Source: Nissolia schottii | Lineage: Eukaryota > Streptophyta > Magnoliopsida > Fabales > Fabaceae | DNA: 64,000 bases | Assembly (NCBI GenBank): GCA_003254905.1 | Contig: QANU01063982.1 | Coordinates: 108,075 to 172,074, forward strand | Direction: 5' to 3' | In this document: positions 1-14,298 of the stretch, piece after piece | How positions within the stretch are numbered: position 1 is the stretch's first letter | Layout of the letters: every line of letters starts with the position of its first letter | The notes under the pieces: model-generated | What the model saw: only the letters and a program-made list of their open reading frames with translations | What the model was told of the DNA's origin: nothing | Database searches by the model: none | Program-made: the position numbers and the translations under genes

Positions 1-210
1 GGGGGGGGGGGGGAAGACCCTTGTCTGTTGGGATGGTTTTGTGTTCTCTTTGTGGGGTTGGGAAATTGTTTGTTGTTGAGTTCAACTTATATTTTAATCA
101 AGTTATTGTAATATGTAAGGAATAAATTACAAAGTGTCTTTGCATAGATACTGTCACTTTAAGGATGTGTTCATTGACACTGAGAGAATGTTCTATGTTC
201 AAAATGGTCG
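1..210 (+). other. Duplicate of the peroxidase 3' flank
   Basis: After a run of 13 G, this stretch closely matches 14375-14530, the 3' flank of the intact peroxidase gene. Shared text includes the 'gtggggttgg(g/a)aaattgtttg' block and 'ggaataaattacaaagtgtc'. The simplest reading is that another peroxidase copy lies just left of the window and only its 3' UTR or flank is visible. The G run has no counterpart except a short GGGGG at about 14373, and may be a contig-end artefact. Confidence 0.7.
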
Positions 211-529
211 TACTTAGTCATATTAATAGAAGAAAAAAAAATTATAAATATTTAAGTTGAATCCTATTCATTTTAGTTGAGTTCTACTTCTTCAAAGTTT
301 CTATCTTTTTCTTTTTTAACATGGTCATTTTTAATACATGATAGAGCCCAAATTCGAGGGAATTACTCAACTTATATTGTGTATAGGATTGGATAGAAGA
401 TACAAACTGAGTTTTAACTTAGTTTAAACTGTGTTTAGCAAAATCATGTCAGTTATATTTCAATTTCACCATGGTTTAATTTTAGCCTCAACCTATGGTT
501 ATAATAATTATGAACACAAATCTGATTGG

Positions 530-1400
530 TGAATCCAAAATTTTACCAAAGAGAATACATTTGATGCACAGAACATAGAATTTGGTTTCAAAGACAACAA
601 AACACTTGCAGTATCTGCACCATGCAGATACAACTCAACACTGATACATGAACATGGCTAATTCTAAAATTATAAGATATGATACAGCTAAGATAAAACA
701 TATAAACATGTACAAAGCTTACACTAAAATAACGACATTAATGTTTCATAAGTCAGTTTATAGTCAATACAGACACAATAGCATACTTTTGTTCTCATCA
801 AAGTTCCTTTGCAAGGACAGAACATACATCAACCACACCAAACAACTGTATCACCAAAAGCTCTAACCCAATAGGCCCTGAGATTTATGACATCCACCGC
901 AGCCACCAAGATAACACCAAATTTCACTTGTATAGATACAAAAGATAAAAAATTAATTGAATATAGACAACAAGTATCCATGAAATATCCAACACAACAT
1001 GTAGCAGATGCCAACACTGCAATTATTTTCAAGTATAATAATTGCTCTGCTTGTTAATGCTTCAAGATGGTTGCCATATCTGTTCAAAACTAAATAAGCA
1101 TGATGATAAGGGTACAGATATGTATGTATCCCTAGACAAGGGTAATGTTATATATAAGCTTGACAAAAACAATTTGAATACGGGAGAATATCAAGTACAA
1201 AGCGAAGTTGATTAAGCACAAATTAAGTAAAATTACAGGAAGTATTGTTGAGAGGAAAAAGGACAACTAACGAAAACAGAAGATGAAGAAATACACCAAT
1301 TCTTGGTAGTAAATAGCATACCTTCCATGCTGCACAATTTTGCTTCTTTCAAAGATTGCAAATTGCAGTTTTCCTACTCTGGAACACATTAATGCATGAA
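530..1400. repeat. Decayed duplicate of the peroxidase-PUB4 interval
   Basis: Three blocks line up in order with the intact locus: 530-700 with 14520-14690, 1120-1335 with 17775-18000 (PUB4 intron 1), and 1338-1385 with about 19265-19345 (the predicted PUB4 5'-UTR intron). The PUB4 coding exons that should lie between them are absent. This looks like a tandem segmental duplication whose PUB4 copy was lost by deletion. No coding region remains here; short open frames at 648-866 and 829-1032 have no recognisable content. Confidence 0.65.
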
Positions 1401-2039
1401 ACCATTGATACAAGTTTTCTTCAATAAACAACAATAGCTGCTATTCCTACTTTCTCTCTAATACTTTCACCCCTTAATTACCTCATATAAATCACCTATA
1501 TATCCAAGTCATCCGCAGACATGGCGTATAGCTTCCCCTTCATAGGCCCACAGATCAACCTTAACTTAAAACGAAGCAATCAAACCCCCAACCCATCAAA
1601 TCAACAACCCAATTCCCTATTGCAAGCCTAATGCATCCAGCCAGCTCCTCAATGGACAAATTAATCTCTATATATGCCCAACACAAATGGTTTAGATTTG
1701 CTATTCAATCACTTCACTTACTTACTCAAGAGATGAGGTGAATTGAGGACTAAATAAAAACTCCGTTTATAAGCCTTTGTAAAAATCACACACAAATTTT
1801 CACAAAAGATTCTGAAACAACGCTTTAATTTTAATAAAAACATATAAATTTAATTTCAAAGCCAACGATTGAATATATATCAGGTATATAAACACACAAT
1901 TGTTAACGTTTAAAGGTTTGAACAATTTATATTCAAAACTCTGTGCAAAAACAAATCATAAAAACAATTTGTTTGAATAGAATGCTTGAACAGTAAAATA
2001 AGAGAGAATGGAAGAAATAGTGTAACATGTGGAATTTAT
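1401..2039. other. Intergenic, no gene seen
   Basis: AT-rich sequence without a convincing open frame, splice-bounded exon or RNA gene. It separates the duplicate remnant from a decayed retroelement. Confidence 0.5.
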
Positions 2040-3015
2040 ATTGTTTCAATCTAATTACTTGATCTATATCCGGTACCTAAGCAAGCTTAAGGGTTTTCAT
2101 TGTATAACAAGGTTTCACAAGTATTTGTACGCACAATCCTTACATTGTCACGATTATCCCCAACTTAGTGTTTGGATTATCACTAAGGGCTCCTCACCCT
2201 AAGAAAATTTTTAGAGCACACTCTCTAGAAATATGAAAGGATCACATTTTTCTCTGCTATAAGGTTTAACTAAAGAGATTAAAAATACCAATAAACTTTT
2301 CTCAAATATGAAAAACTCTTTAGTATATTTCTTAATTCACTCCTCCAAAAAAGCAAATATACAAATCAAGCTTTCTCCCGAAGAGATGATTCTAAAAAAC
2401 CTTTCTCAATAATATAAAAGCTGTCAAGAACATTTTCTCCAAAAAAAAAAAAATTACTCTCTCAATTTTTCAATCAAAAATGCTACATGTACACCCAATT
2501 TTATACACCCATACATATATCATTAGTAATGCACAAACTTTATTTTCATGAGTGTACAAACATTACAAACTTATAGATGATATTCTCAATTATATTTAAT
2601 TAAGTGTACAAACATTACATGCATTAAAAAATAAACTTTATGTATATAAGTATAAGGTGTATGTATGGTGTATATTTTTTTGTGTACGAGTAGCATGACT
2701 CTTTTTCAATTTCATCTTTAGAAGAAGATAACGTACTATTTCCTATTTCAATTCCTCAAGTTCATTTTTAAGCTCATATATTTGTTTTTCTAAAGCAAGA
2801 ATATTTCTTTTCGAACCATCAATGCATTTTACAACTTTTAAAGATTCAATATGAAGTTCATCAAAAGCATCTTGCAATTGATCATAAGAAGGTTCAAATA
2901 ATAACTTATTGTTGCTATCACCACTTTCTATGTCCTTTGTCATGGGACAAAGTCTTGCTTCTTTGTCATTAGAGGAATCAGAACGTCAGAGGAATCAATG
3001 TATTCTTCGCTTTGT
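2040..3015 (-). pseudogene. Ty1/copia gag fragment with decayed flank
   Basis: Read on the minus strand, about 2998-2743 encodes a stretch typical of the region after the zinc knuckle in plant copia Gag: an acidic Ser/Asp run, then 'EARLCPMTKDIESGDSN', 'SYDQLQDAFDELHIESLK' and a short coiled coil rich in E, L and K. Stop codons lie immediately upstream, so this is a relic. The AT-rich sequence at 2040-2470 may be more of the same element, but I cannot show it. A MITE lies at 2479-2697. The assignment rests on family resemblance of about 80 residues. Confidence 0.55.
2479..2697. mobile_element. MITE, TGCTAC-GTACAC family, copy 1
   Basis: About 220 bp bounded by inverted termini: 'tgctacatgtacaccc' on the left and 'gtgtacgagtagca' on the right, with further pairing inside (tacacccatacata / tatgtatggtgtata). 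The body shares 'gtgtacaaacattacaa' and 'cataaagtttgtg'-type blocks, in opposite orientation, with the copy at 33507-33727. The same termini bound the larger element at 38285-40062. No obvious target-site duplication was found. Confidence 0.6.
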
Positions 3016-4549
3016 CTCTTTTCTTTGGAGCGACTTATATTCAACATTTTCTTTTATTAAACAAATAATGACGATAGCGATAATGGGTCTATGAAGGAAA
3101 TTGACACAAAAACATTCAATCTCATGTGGAGAAAATTGAGAAATTTCTTTAGTGACAAAATGAGTCACGAGAAATTTAAATTTCCACAAAGAGAAGATAT
3201 CACAAAGGAGCTCAGTGAAAAGGATATTAGTTTCACTGAGAAGATATTAAAGTTTCTCAAATTGCGTTTTTCTGCAGTATATTTGCATGCAGCTAATTTC
3301 CTCTTAGCTACAAGCACCTACGCAACTTTGCTGTTGTTTATTCTAGTGGTCTTGTTTGCATTCAAATTGAATTTAGAGAAAACTAACTAAGCTTATCTTC
3401 TGGCTTCTTTATAGTACTAAACAAGTTTGTATCCAACAATAATCTAGAACAAGCCAAAATTTGCTCTATCATGAGATATGCAACTCTTATGTTGCACAGA
3501 CTGTTAATTTTACTAGTTTCATTTCCACTTAGTATTTTCCAAAGATAGTTATGATAACTTGTATAGTCATGAACTTTTTAAATAGACTGCAAGAGAAGAC
3601 ATTCTTAGGCAATGTAGTAAAATGTTGCATTGCATTCTCATGGGCATGGCGAAAATGAACCATAGCTAGGAAGTCAAGAATCTCTTAAGAGAAGAATTGT
3701 GAACACAGATCCCTGAAACTTTACTAAAGATAACGCAATAGATGCACAGAGAATAGAATTTGGTTACAAAGACAAACAAACAGAATGCTTAAGTCTTCCA
3801 GTATCTGCAATTTCTTCCTTACAAATCTAAGAAGAATCGTACAAATACGAGACACAGATACCACACAACATTGACACAGGGACATGGCTAATTCAACATT
3901 TACAAATCTAAATATTATATGCACTAATATGATCTAGACAATGTTTAGTTGAGATTGGTATTATACCACTTGAACATTCTCTATATGTCATGTTCGACCT
4001 GCTCATCGTATAAGCATTCATTTATCTATTTCAACATCTAAGGTAGAAAGATATGAGACTTACTACTCCATCTTCATTAGTATTTATACTAATTATGAAA
4101 ACAAATAGAGGTGACAATCTTTTGGAATAATAATGCCCAATTAGAATTCATATGAGCGTGAACTATTTTAAGGATCTTGTACTAGACTACTCCATCACTC
4201 ATATTCTCAACTCTTGAGAACAAATTATGCTAACAAATATCTTATGAGATTATTTTAATAAACATACACAAATTACAGATAAAAAGAATAAAAGATTATC
4301 ATTTATTAATATGAATTATTCATACATGTATTGGTTCTAGGACATATAACTAACAACCACAAGCCAAGATGTAAGGTGATAAGGGTCTTCTCATTTCTTA
4401 ACAAGTGTTGACGGTTTCATCTTTGTCTTTGGCATGAAGTAGCTCTAAAACCCGTGGTACTCTCTAAAACTCGTGTCTAGGAGAGCCACAATATTACCAA
4501 ACTAAGCCTAAATGATGTTGTCACAACAATTGGGGTTACAAATGATATT
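3016..4549. repeat. Intergenic with a third, diverged duplicate block
   Basis: No gene is supported. The segment 3712-3910 resembles 533-670 and 14520-14640 (shared 'gatgcacag(a)gaatagaatttggtt', 'ccagtatctgca', 'catggctaattc'), so it is an older copy of the peroxidase 3'-flank block. An open frame of 99 codons at 3091-3390 ends in a hydrophobic segment but matches nothing I know. Confidence 0.45.
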
Positions 4550-6310
4550 GTGACACTACTTTTGTCGCGTCCCGACTTAGGACATGACCGGCACACAAGG
4601 GACTAGTTCCCTTACGGAATCCTCTTATGAATGCTTTTCATAAAAACATGTACTTTAACTTTAATTAAAAACAAATATGGCTTTCCTTTCTTGAATAAAC
4701 ATAAACTCTTTTATATTAAACATAAATATACATAATAAAATATGTGATTGTTCCGAAGATCTTGCCTGTATACAATTGGAGCACTCTATACATGGCTCGA
4801 TTACAAAATAAAAATAAGACTAACAATTCCTAAAGGAAGCTTCACCTTAAGGTGAATTGCTGATTCTTGGATTCTGACGTCACTGTACTGACCATAAATA
4901 CATGCTCTGCTGCTACACTGCTTCGTAACTTGTAACTGGAGGAGGAAATTGAGGGTGAGAATTTTGAGAAGAGTCTGAACGAATGACCATTCGCACGACA
5001 ACATGAGACACTTCAAAAACATGACATGCAAATGCAATATATAATATATAAAAAGTATAAAATATTTCTATAATCATAAATAGTACATAAAGAATTTGAA
5101 AACATAATTCAGTTAGGGAGTTATCTAAAAAGACGTTCTAAGCATTATGGTTTAATTGTTCCTGAAATATTTGAGCTTTACGGTCTTGCCCTAATCTACA
5201 TGACATGATACATGATACATGACATCGGGCATCATGTGCTTCCACGTTCAGGCTTTACGGTCTTGCCCTAAATTTACATGAATTATATTATACTTTATGA
5301 TCGTACAAGGTATACTAGGGTTAACGTAGTCTGTCGCTGACTTACAGTTCCATCATAGATATAACTCCCATGAAAACAGTTTAAATACATAACATAACAT
5401 GATCATAATAACATAGTTCTTTAACTGATACTGATAGTGTAACATGACTTAATATTATTAAATGTTTTATTTTGGAAAAATATAGGTAGACTAAGATCCC
5501 ATGTTTTGGGAGGTTCCCAGGTAAGAGAGGTGCGTCACAATGAACAACTTAAATACCAAGTCTTGTCCTAGCCAAAACCTTTCCTTAACAGAAATCTTCT
5601 CCCACCAGAATCATTCCTTAACCATAATCTTTTGTTAAAGATTTCTACTAAGCCTAACCAAACAATATGAATATCTATATCACTTAATACTAATCATACA
5701 CATGCAACATGACTTTATTTAATACAATAAAATAGGTGGTCCCATGTAGTTCTAAAATAATTTCATGACTTTCGAAAATAGTTTCATAAATATCTACTTC
5801 ATAAATAAGGAGTTTTTAAATAAATAATTATAGGAAAATAACTAATTAAATAACTTCATTAATAACTAATTAAATAAAAGAATTCTCAATAATAATTAAC
5901 TTCATAGATACATAAAATAAAATATTATGTTCTACTTCCTAGAATTTCATAAAACATGCATAAATAAAATAATTCTTAAAATAAATAAATAAATAAATAA
6001 CTTTAAAAATAAACACGTGGTCTAAAATAGACCTTGAAGAAAGTCACTCACTTGAAAATGGCCGATTGCTAAGGACTATAAAGCTGGGAGATCCTGACAC
6101 CCTACATGGAGGCACTGCTTCCCCACGAACGGAAAACGAGAAAGTGAAAAGAAATAAAAAAAAATAATTGGAGCAAAAAGTCTCATACGAGTGGGACCTC
6201 TTAAGCTCTTGAGTGAATTAGGAAGTAAACAGCCACAGCAAGCTTCTATATGTGGGACTAATTCTCGCGCCGCTATAGCGCTCCCTGCCCAATACATATC
6301 TTTCGCAGGA
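4550..6310. repeat. LTR-retrotransposon-like non-coding repeat, copy 1
   Basis: This tract aligns along most of its length with 53190-55060, and its first 600 bp with 51236-51836. Shared landmarks include 'actttaactttaattaaaaacaaat', 'caattggagcactcta', 'ctttacggtcttgccc', 'ttccatcatagatataactcccatgaaaaca' and 'taaataaataaataact'. The opening 'cgtcccgacttaggacatgaccggc' resembles sequence found near gypsy LTR ends. No coding domain is visible, so this is probably LTR or untranslated region of a Ty3/gypsy element. That class is inferred, not shown. Confidence 0.55.
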
Positions 6311-6315
6311 CACAA

Positions 6316-6855
6316 CACTACAAGAAAGTATACCATTACTGTCCAAACATTACCGTCGAAAAATAAAATATCTCTGACAATAAACGGTTCACTCGTAAAG
6401 AACCAGGGAAGAGGCATAAGGTTACCGTCGCACAAGAGAGCCGACGGTAACAGAAACAGTAAATGGTCGCGGCAAAGGGGCGAAAAACTTACCGTCGGCA
6501 ACGACCGACGGTAAAAATGTGAGGTCTTGTTTAAGAAAAAATAAAAACCATTACTGTCGGACATATAGCCGAAGGTAAATTACCACTAATTGTAAATTGC
6601 CACATGTCCACCACAAGCGAAACAGTAACACGCACCGTCGGTTTTATCTGACGGTAATCAGACGTGAACCGGTTTCCATCAGTTTATTCCAACGGTAATT
6701 ACCGTCGGGTGTCGTTGTCCGACGGTAAATAGATTACCATCGAGCACTTTATAGTCGGCCCAATGTCCGATGATAACTCCGATGGTAACGTCAAAGGCCG
6801 ACAGTAACCATGCAAATTTTTGACGGTAATGTTAATGAGCTATTTTCTTATAGTG
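6316..6855 (+). mobile_element. CACTA element, internally deleted version A
   Basis: The element opens with CACTACAAGAAA (6316-6327) and closes with the inverted terminus TTTTCTTATAGTG ending at 6855. Between them are many subterminal motifs of the form TTACCGTCGG and CCGACGGTAA in both orientations, as expected for En/Spm-type elements. The flanking triplets CAA and CAG agree at 2 of 3 bases, roughly a 3-bp target duplication. At 540 bp it encodes nothing. It matches version B (7863-9620) except for one internal deletion with the 6-bp repeat GTAATC at the breakpoints. Confidence 0.85.
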
Positions 6856-7861
6856 CAGTACATCTCTTGTGAGACATTACACATTTCACGTGAGATGAAG
6901 CTTCTATGAATAGCATCTCACGTGAAACACTACGCGTTTTCCGCGAGACGTGTTACCCCTTTTTTTTCCTTCCTTTTTCTAAGGGTCATCAGAACTTTGG
7001 AGTTGAAACTATGGTTATGGCACATGAGACTTACAAATCTTAGTACTACTACTAACTGTTATCATTTATAGTACTACTACTAACTATTATCATAATCTTA
7101 TTAATTATGACAAAACAACTAAAACATAAATAACAATGAACTAAATGATTAATTTAATATACAGCTTACTATTTTAATAATTAAAAGATTAATTTTTAAA
7201 TTTAGTAACCAAATTCACCCCAAACTTACCATTTTAAGGAACAAAATAAACTGGAACTCATCTTTCCAAAAACTCTAGCCCTCCGATTGAAGCTCCGCCC
7301 CTAATTTCTATAATGTTTTTGAACAAACCAACATTACATAATGACCACGGTCATACAACATAAATTAAGCATGTTATGTTCTTTGATTATTAAATTTTAT
7401 TTTTTCCCTATAATTAATTTGCAGCCATATTTTGGTTGGGGCAACTTTATGCATTGTCAACATCTCTATGCTCAGCCTGCATGGCAACTTCATCATCAAG
7501 GTTGCCAATACAACGGGGTACAATAAATCTCAGCTGCTTCAGATTCGATTTTTATGCCATCTCTTTTCATTAATCAATAACAAAGGGGCATTTCGTTTCA
7601 CAAGCTTTTTATGCTAACGCATTTATTTATTTATTTATGTGATAATAATATTAACAATGTAGGATACAAGTAGTGTTTCTCTTTGTAGCAAGAATAAAAT
7701 AAACAGCATGGACTATTATTGTAACTTTATCGTCAAACTTGGCATATTCTCAAATCCCAAACCGGTGTGGACCCTACAATTTTTTAACATGACCTTGATT
7801 GGACAAAGTTCAATTCACCAGAACATTGGGTTTCCCAAATTACAAAATATTAAAAAGTTAA
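6856..7861. repeat. CACTA right flank, copy A
   Basis: About 1 kb nearly identical to 9621-10530. Both copies start directly after the CACTA right end and run to 'caaattacaaaatattaaaaag'. The main difference is about 100 extra bases near 6968-7070. The copy stops at the single N at 7862, where sequence internal to a CACTA element begins. Short open frames here (7341-7926) have the same counterparts in copy B and resemble no known protein. Confidence 0.8.
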
Positions 7862-7862
7862 N
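7862..7862. other. Single-N assembly join
   Basis: A lone N separates flank copy A from CACTA version B, which begins 71 bp inside the element (compare 6387) and lacks its left terminus. This is the pattern of two contigs being abutted rather than of a base-calling ambiguity. Confidence 0.75.
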
Positions 7863-8726
7863 ATTCACTCATAAAGAACCGGGGAAGAGGCATAAGGTTA
7901 CCATCGGACAGGAGGGCCGACGGTAACAGAAACGGTAAATGTTCGCGGCAAAGGGGCGAAAAACTTACTGTCGACAACGACCGACGATAAAAATGTGAGG
8001 TCTTGTTTAAAAAAAATAAAAACCATTACTGTCGGACATATAGCCGAAGGTAAATTACCACAAATTGCCACATGTCCACCACGAGCGAAACAGTAACACG
8101 TACCATCGGTTTTATCTGACGGTAATCTCCTCAGAACATGTACCATCATGCAATAAATGTGGGTGTTTACCGTCGGCTATCTCCGATAGTAACCATTTCA
8201 GAGCATGTCTGCCCATGTTCGTGTCTCTAAGTAATAATTGCATTTGTTACCATTGGCCATATGCAGCGGTAACCGCCTCGGAATAACAACCATCACGTCT
8301 TCCCCAACGTTCAAACCACCATTAATAAATTTCCAATTACCGTCGGTGATGATTAAGCCAACGGTAACTGAAATATTTTGGCTCTAAAAATTGGCGCCAC
8401 TTTTTTAGTTATCGTCAGATAATTTTTCATCAACTGATGGTAATCTTCGAATGTAAAACTCAACGTTTTGAGATACTCTTTACCGTTTGTTATGTCCGAG
8501 GTAATAATTTTAATAAAATGTTGCATTTTGTACATCTTTATTACCATCAGATTGTGCACTTACCGTTGGTTGTGTCCGACAGTAATGTCCAGACCTGGTA
8601 CTTAATCGAATTTCCTTTCTCTTCTTCCCATTTTCTTCTCTCTTCTTCTTCTTCCTGTCTTTTCTTCCTCCCTTCTTCAACAACCTCCCTTCTTCTTCTT
8701 CCTCCGACCTACTGCCTCCGACCTTA

Positions 8727-8748
8727 GCTTTACCACGCGTGGTAAAGC
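8727..8748. repeat. Perfect 22-bp palindrome
   Basis: Each half-site is GCTTTACCACG followed by its exact reverse complement, centred on ACGCGT. It lies between the pyrimidine-rich leader and the candidate captured exons of the CACTA element. Function is unknown; it could be a chance palindrome or a protein-binding site. Confidence 0.8.
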
Positions 8749-8963
8749 AACTTCCGTTTCTAAACTCCTCTGTTTTCATTTTTGTTTTTCTACTTTCAAT
8801 GCATTTCTTAAATTTGTTTTTGTTTCCATTTCTTAACTTCGTTTTTGTTGAAGGAAAGTTATGAAAGGTAACTAACCCCTCTCTTTAAGTTACCAAATCA
8901 CCTCAATTAGTGCTCTATTATATTAATTAGTTCTGGTTATTATTTTTTTTCAATTGATTTCAG

Positions 8964-9011
8964 GTGGAGCTTGCTGCACTGCTCCATGATATAGGTGATC
9001 ATCACAGCTTT
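8964..9011 (+). pseudogene. Captured HD-domain phosphohydrolase exon
   Basis: After a good acceptor (ttgatttcag) the frame reads VELAALLHDIGDHHSF. ELAALLHDIGD is the metal-binding HD signature of plant and bacterial metal-dependent phosphohydrolases (HD superfamily). The match is only about 11 residues and the frame closes soon after, so it is a fragment in any case. It lies inside CACTA version B and is absent from version A because of the internal deletion. The function of the source gene cannot be stated from this piece. A chance match is possible, but the HDIGD motif together with a splice acceptor makes capture the better reading. Confidence 0.5.
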
Positions 9012-9620
9012 ATTTCATTTTTTGTTAATATCAGATAATAGTCTAAGTTTTGTTTTCCATTTCTTAACTTTGTTTTGTTGAAGGAAATTCATGCTTGGGG
9101 TACATTAAAAATGTAAGCTTCTCTTCAACTAATCCTCTTTTGATATATGTATGTGTTTTTTGTCTGGTCTCATTTGCTATTTCTTTTTAATATAGTTTCA
9201 GGGTTCTGGAATGGGTAAGTTAAAATAATAGCATTCATTTAATTAAAATTTTATTTTTTTAATATTTAATTATTACCGTCCATTATAGCCGATGGTAAGG
9301 GAATTAAATATTAATATTAAGACAATAAAATTTTAACATCTTTACCGTCGACATTAACCGATGATAAGCGAATTAAATATTAATATATTTATCATCGGTT
9401 CTAACCGACGGTAAACCGGTTCAAATGTAATCAGACGTGAACCGATTTCCGTCAGTTTATTCCAGCGGGATTACCATCGGGTGTCATTGTCTGACAGTAA
9501 ATTGATTACCATCGAGCACTTTACCGTCGACCCGATGTCTACGGTAACACCGATGGTAACGTCAAAGGCCGACAGTAACCGTGCAAATTTCTGACAGTAA
9601 TGAGCTATTTTCTTATAGTG

Positions 9621-10530
9621 TAATACATCTCTTGTGAGACATTACATGTTTCACGTGAGATGAAGCTCCAGTGAATAACATCTCGCGTGAAACACTACGC
9701 GTTTCGCGCGAGACGTGTTCTTCTTTTTTTTATTTTATTAGTACTACTACTAATTGTTATCATAATCTTATTAATTATGACAAAACAACTAAAAATAAAT
9801 CATAATGAACTAAATGATTAATTTAATATACAACTTACTATTTTAATAATTAAAAAGATTAATTTTTAAATTTAGTAACCAAAATCACCCCGAACTTACC
9901 ATTTTAAGGAACAAAATAAACTCGAACTCATCTTTCCAAAAACTCTAGCCCTCCGATTGAAGCTCCGCCTCTAATTTCTATAATGTTTTTGAACAAACCA
10001 ACATTACATAATGACCACGATCATACAACATAAATTAAGCATGTTATGTTCTTTGATTATTAAATTTTATTTTTTCCCTATAATTATTGTGCAGCCATAT
10101 TTTGGTTGGGGCAACTTTATGCATTGTCAACATCTCTATGCTCAGCCTGCATGGCAACTTCATCATCAAGGCTGCCAATACAACGGGGTACAATAAATCT
10201 CAGCTGCTTCAGATTCGATTTTTATGCCATCTCTTTTCATTAATCAATAACAAAGGGGCATTTCGTTTCACAAGCTTTTTATGCTAACGCATTTATTTAT
10301 TTATTTATGTGATAATAATATTAAGAATGTAGGGTACAAGTAGTGTTTCTCTTTGTAGCAAGAATAAAATAAACAGCATGGACTATTATTGTAACTTTAT
10401 CGTCAAACTTGGCATATTCTCAAATCCCAAACTGGTGTGGACCCTACAATTTTTGAACATGACCTTGATTGGACAAAGTTCAATTCACCAGAACATTGGG
10501 TTTCCCAAATTACAAAATATTAAAAAGTTA
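9621..10530. repeat. CACTA right flank, copy B
   Basis: Second copy of 6856-7861, following the right end of CACTA version B and continuing without interruption into the peroxidase upstream region. It contains 'tctcgcgtgaaac' and 'cgcgcgagac' palindromic motifs and then AT-rich sequence. Confidence 0.8.
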
Positions 10531-11074
10531 ATCACTTCTGTTAATTTTCGAGTAAAATAACAGTCCCAAAGTGGATCCAATATTGTTCCCATTTTAACGT
10601 AAATGATGTTATAAATCTCAGCTAAAACTAATGAGACTATCTATAAATAACTTGTCAATAAAAGTTTATAAAAAGAATAAAAATTATATTAAAAAAAACG
10701 CATTTTTAATATCTTTTGTCTAAATTGCAATGATTAATATTCAAAATTCATTAAATTTCAATTAATCTGAATTTGAGTAAAATTGGTCGATCATAGTAAA
10801 AAACAAAAACAGCTGTCACAGTACTAATAATTTTCATTCAAAGAATTTGGTCACGATAGTAATCAATTCAATATTGAACCAATCCTCATTGATAGAGGAT
10901 ACATTAGAAAAATTAAAAGGTAACAACTTACACCCTTATCAATCATTAATTCCCTACGTAGAGAATTGGTATACGCCATGCACTATTTTGCAAAGTTTCC
11001 ATGATTAGGTGAGGGATGAGTAGCCATCACCACAACACACACATCCCTCAATTTTGTGTCACAGTAACCTTATC
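10531..11074. other. Peroxidase upstream region
   Basis: AT-rich sequence unique to copy B, leading to the peroxidase promoter. I see no second gene. Specific cis-elements cannot be named with confidence. Confidence 0.5.
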
Positions 11075-11082
11075 TATAAATA
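11075..11082 (+). promoter_or_regulatory. TATA box of the peroxidase gene
   Basis: TATAAATA lies 84 bp upstream of the predicted ATG at 11166. Transcription would start about 30 bp downstream, near 11105-11115, giving a 5' UTR of about 55 bases. Confidence 0.6.
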
Positions 11083-11165
11083 ATAGTGTGCTCCCCCCGT
11101 TGCTTCTTACTACTATTAGACGAGTACTCTCCCCATCTCTCTAAAGCTTAATATAGCAAATTGAA

Positions 11166-14298
<3,133 letters not shown>

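Larger units (their letters stand above)
7863..9620 (+). mobile_element. CACTA element, long version B, left end missing
   Basis: The right terminus TTTTCTTATAGTG ends at 9620 and the interior carries dense ACCGTCGG / CCGACGGT subterminal repeats at 7900-8590 and 9275-9600. The left terminus is cut off by the N at 7862. The centre (8600-9230) lacks these repeats. It looks like host-gene material: a pyrimidine-rich leader, a perfect 22-bp palindrome and candidate mini-exons with splice-like borders, one encoding an HD-domain signature. No transposase is present, so the element is non-autonomous. Confidence 0.8.

Noticed and set aside
1..13. G run as a telomere or G-quadruplex element
   Set aside because: A plain homopolymer at the sequence edge without telomeric TTTAGGG units is more likely an end artefact.
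3091..3390. 99-codon frame with a hydrophobic C-terminus
   Set aside because: No recognisable family, no promoter or splice evidence, and a surrounding of transposon relics. It could be a fragment but I cannot support it as a gene.
6076..6564. 162-codon minus-strand frame
   Set aside because: It spans the border between an LTR-like repeat and the CACTA terminus, so it cannot be an ancestral gene, and its sequence matches nothing.
7341..7926. Small frames repeated at 10011-10560
   Set aside because: They recur only because the flank is duplicated; no coding bias or known domain.
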